In this document: positions 20,721 to 21,086 of the stretch, in pieces
Layout of the letters: each line of letters opens with the position of its first letter
Position numbering within the stretch: position 1 is the first letter of the stretch
NCBI GenBank assembly: GCA_964435625.1
Contig: CAYTAG010000030.1
Location: 1 to 21,086 of the forward strand
Source: PXRE01 sp964435625
GTDB lineage: Archaea > Halobacteriota > Halobacteria > Halobacteriales > PXRE01
Length of the DNA stretch: 21,086 bases
Reading direction: 5' to 3'
Notes under the pieces: model-generated
The model's input: the letters and a program-made list of their open reading frames with translations, nothing else
Database searches by the model: none
Told to the model about the DNA's origin: nothing
Program-made: the position numbers and the translations under genes

Positions 20721-20735
20721 GAAAAATTTATATAG
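20721..20735 (+). promoter_or_regulatory. BRE/TATA promoter of the thermosome gene
   Basis: GAAAAATTTATATAG is the clearest archaeal promoter in the window, with a purine/A-rich BRE-like part followed by the TATA box TTTATATAG (20727-20735). Transcription would begin near 20757, about 10 bases before ATG 20768. Thermosome genes of haloarchaea are heat-inducible (established for the family), so a heat-shock promoter is likely. Confidence 0.65.
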
Positions 20736-20767
20736 AACCGCTGACCACGATACTAACGAACACAACT

Positions 20768-21086
20768 ATGGCCGAGTCACAGGGACAGCGACGCATGGGA
20801 GCACAGCCGATGTTCGTACTGAGCGAGGACAGCCAGCGCACGCAGGGCCGGGACGCCCAGTCGGCGAACATCGCCGCCGGCAAGGCCGTCGCGGAGGCCG
20901 TCCGGACCACGCTGGGGCCGCGCGGCATGGACAAGATGATGGTCGGCTCCGGCGGGGAGGTCGTCATCACCAACGACGGCGCGACCATCCTGGGCGAGAT
21001 GGACATCGAACACCCCGCCGCCCAGATGATCGTCGAGGTTGCCGAAACGCAGGAAGAGGAGGTCGGCGACGGCACGACGACCGCCT
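20768..21086 (+). CDS. thermosome subunit (group II chaperonin), 5' part
   Basis: Start of a CCT/TRiC-like group II chaperonin subunit; 106 codons are present and the frame is open to the window edge. After MAESQGQRRMGAQPMFVLSEDSQRTQGRDAQ comes NIAAGKAVAEAVRTTLGPRGMDKMMV (about 35-60), the nucleotide-binding segment with TLGPRGMDKM. This is followed by VVITNDGATILGEM and the ATP-binding GDGTTT at the end, all invariant family motifs. The protein folds other proteins in an ATP-driven double ring in the cytosol. The gene is divergent from the P450 gene and probably unrelated to it in function. Confidence 0.97.
   Translation, partial: MAESQGQRRMGAQPMFVLSEDSQRTQGRDAQSANIAAGKAVAEAVRTTLGPRGMDKMMVGSGGEVVITNDGATILGEMDIEHPAAQMIVEVAETQEEEVGDGTTTA

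Overview
The window is a stretch of haloarchaeal chromosome (class Halobacteria). This is inferred from the very GC-rich, acidic proteins, the archaeal L15e ribosomal protein and thermosome, bat-type HTH and PPOX/F420-like families, a Tat-type lipoprotein, and many start codons with a TATA-like element about 25-30 bases upstream and no Shine-Dalgarno sequence (leaderless transcription). Genus and species cannot be read from the sequence alone.

Layout. 1-140 holds short 27-bp tandem repeats. 198-3751 is housekeeping: a phosphoribosyltransferase, ribosomal protein L15e, an MBL-fold hydrolase, a small winged-helix protein and a PPOX-fold oxidoreductase. 3857-6512 holds a SAM methyltransferase, a family 2 glycosyltransferase and an amidohydrolase-fold protein that has lost expected metal ligands. 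6633-9248 is an ArsR-type regulator divergent from a DrrAB-like ABC exporter followed by an SRPBCC protein. 9317-10095 is a bat-type HTH regulator preceded by a possible 24-residue leader peptide. 10168-12859 is a phnD-phnC-phnE ABC importer operon on the minus strand. 12998-15835 holds a glutaredoxin-like protein, then a tight plus-strand operon of a sulfide:quinone reductase-like flavoprotein, a DUF1641-like protein and a second glycosyltransferase. 15836-20495 is a minus-strand run: a Cys-rich methyltransferase, a UbiA-family prenyltransferase, a four-helix membrane protein of unknown family, a sterol/tocopherol-type C-methyltransferase and a cytochrome P450. The window ends inside a thermosome subunit gene.

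How the genes may work together. The most interesting part is 16572-20495. A UbiA prenyltransferase (or UbiA-type terpene cyclase), a C-methyltransferase of the sterol/geranyl-diphosphate type and a P450, with an unknown membrane protein, look like a small pathway that builds and decorates an isoprenoid. A 10-base element (GTAATAGGTT on the minus strand) lies between the TATA-like box and the start codon of both the C-methyltransferase and the ArsR-type regulator 12 kb away, which suggests that the regulator may control both itself and the methyltransferase. The SQR/DUF1641/glutaredoxin group points to sulfur or thiol redox chemistry, and the PhnDCE operon to uptake of a phosphorus oxyanion or phosphonate. 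All functional statements come from motif recognition by eye; no database search was run.
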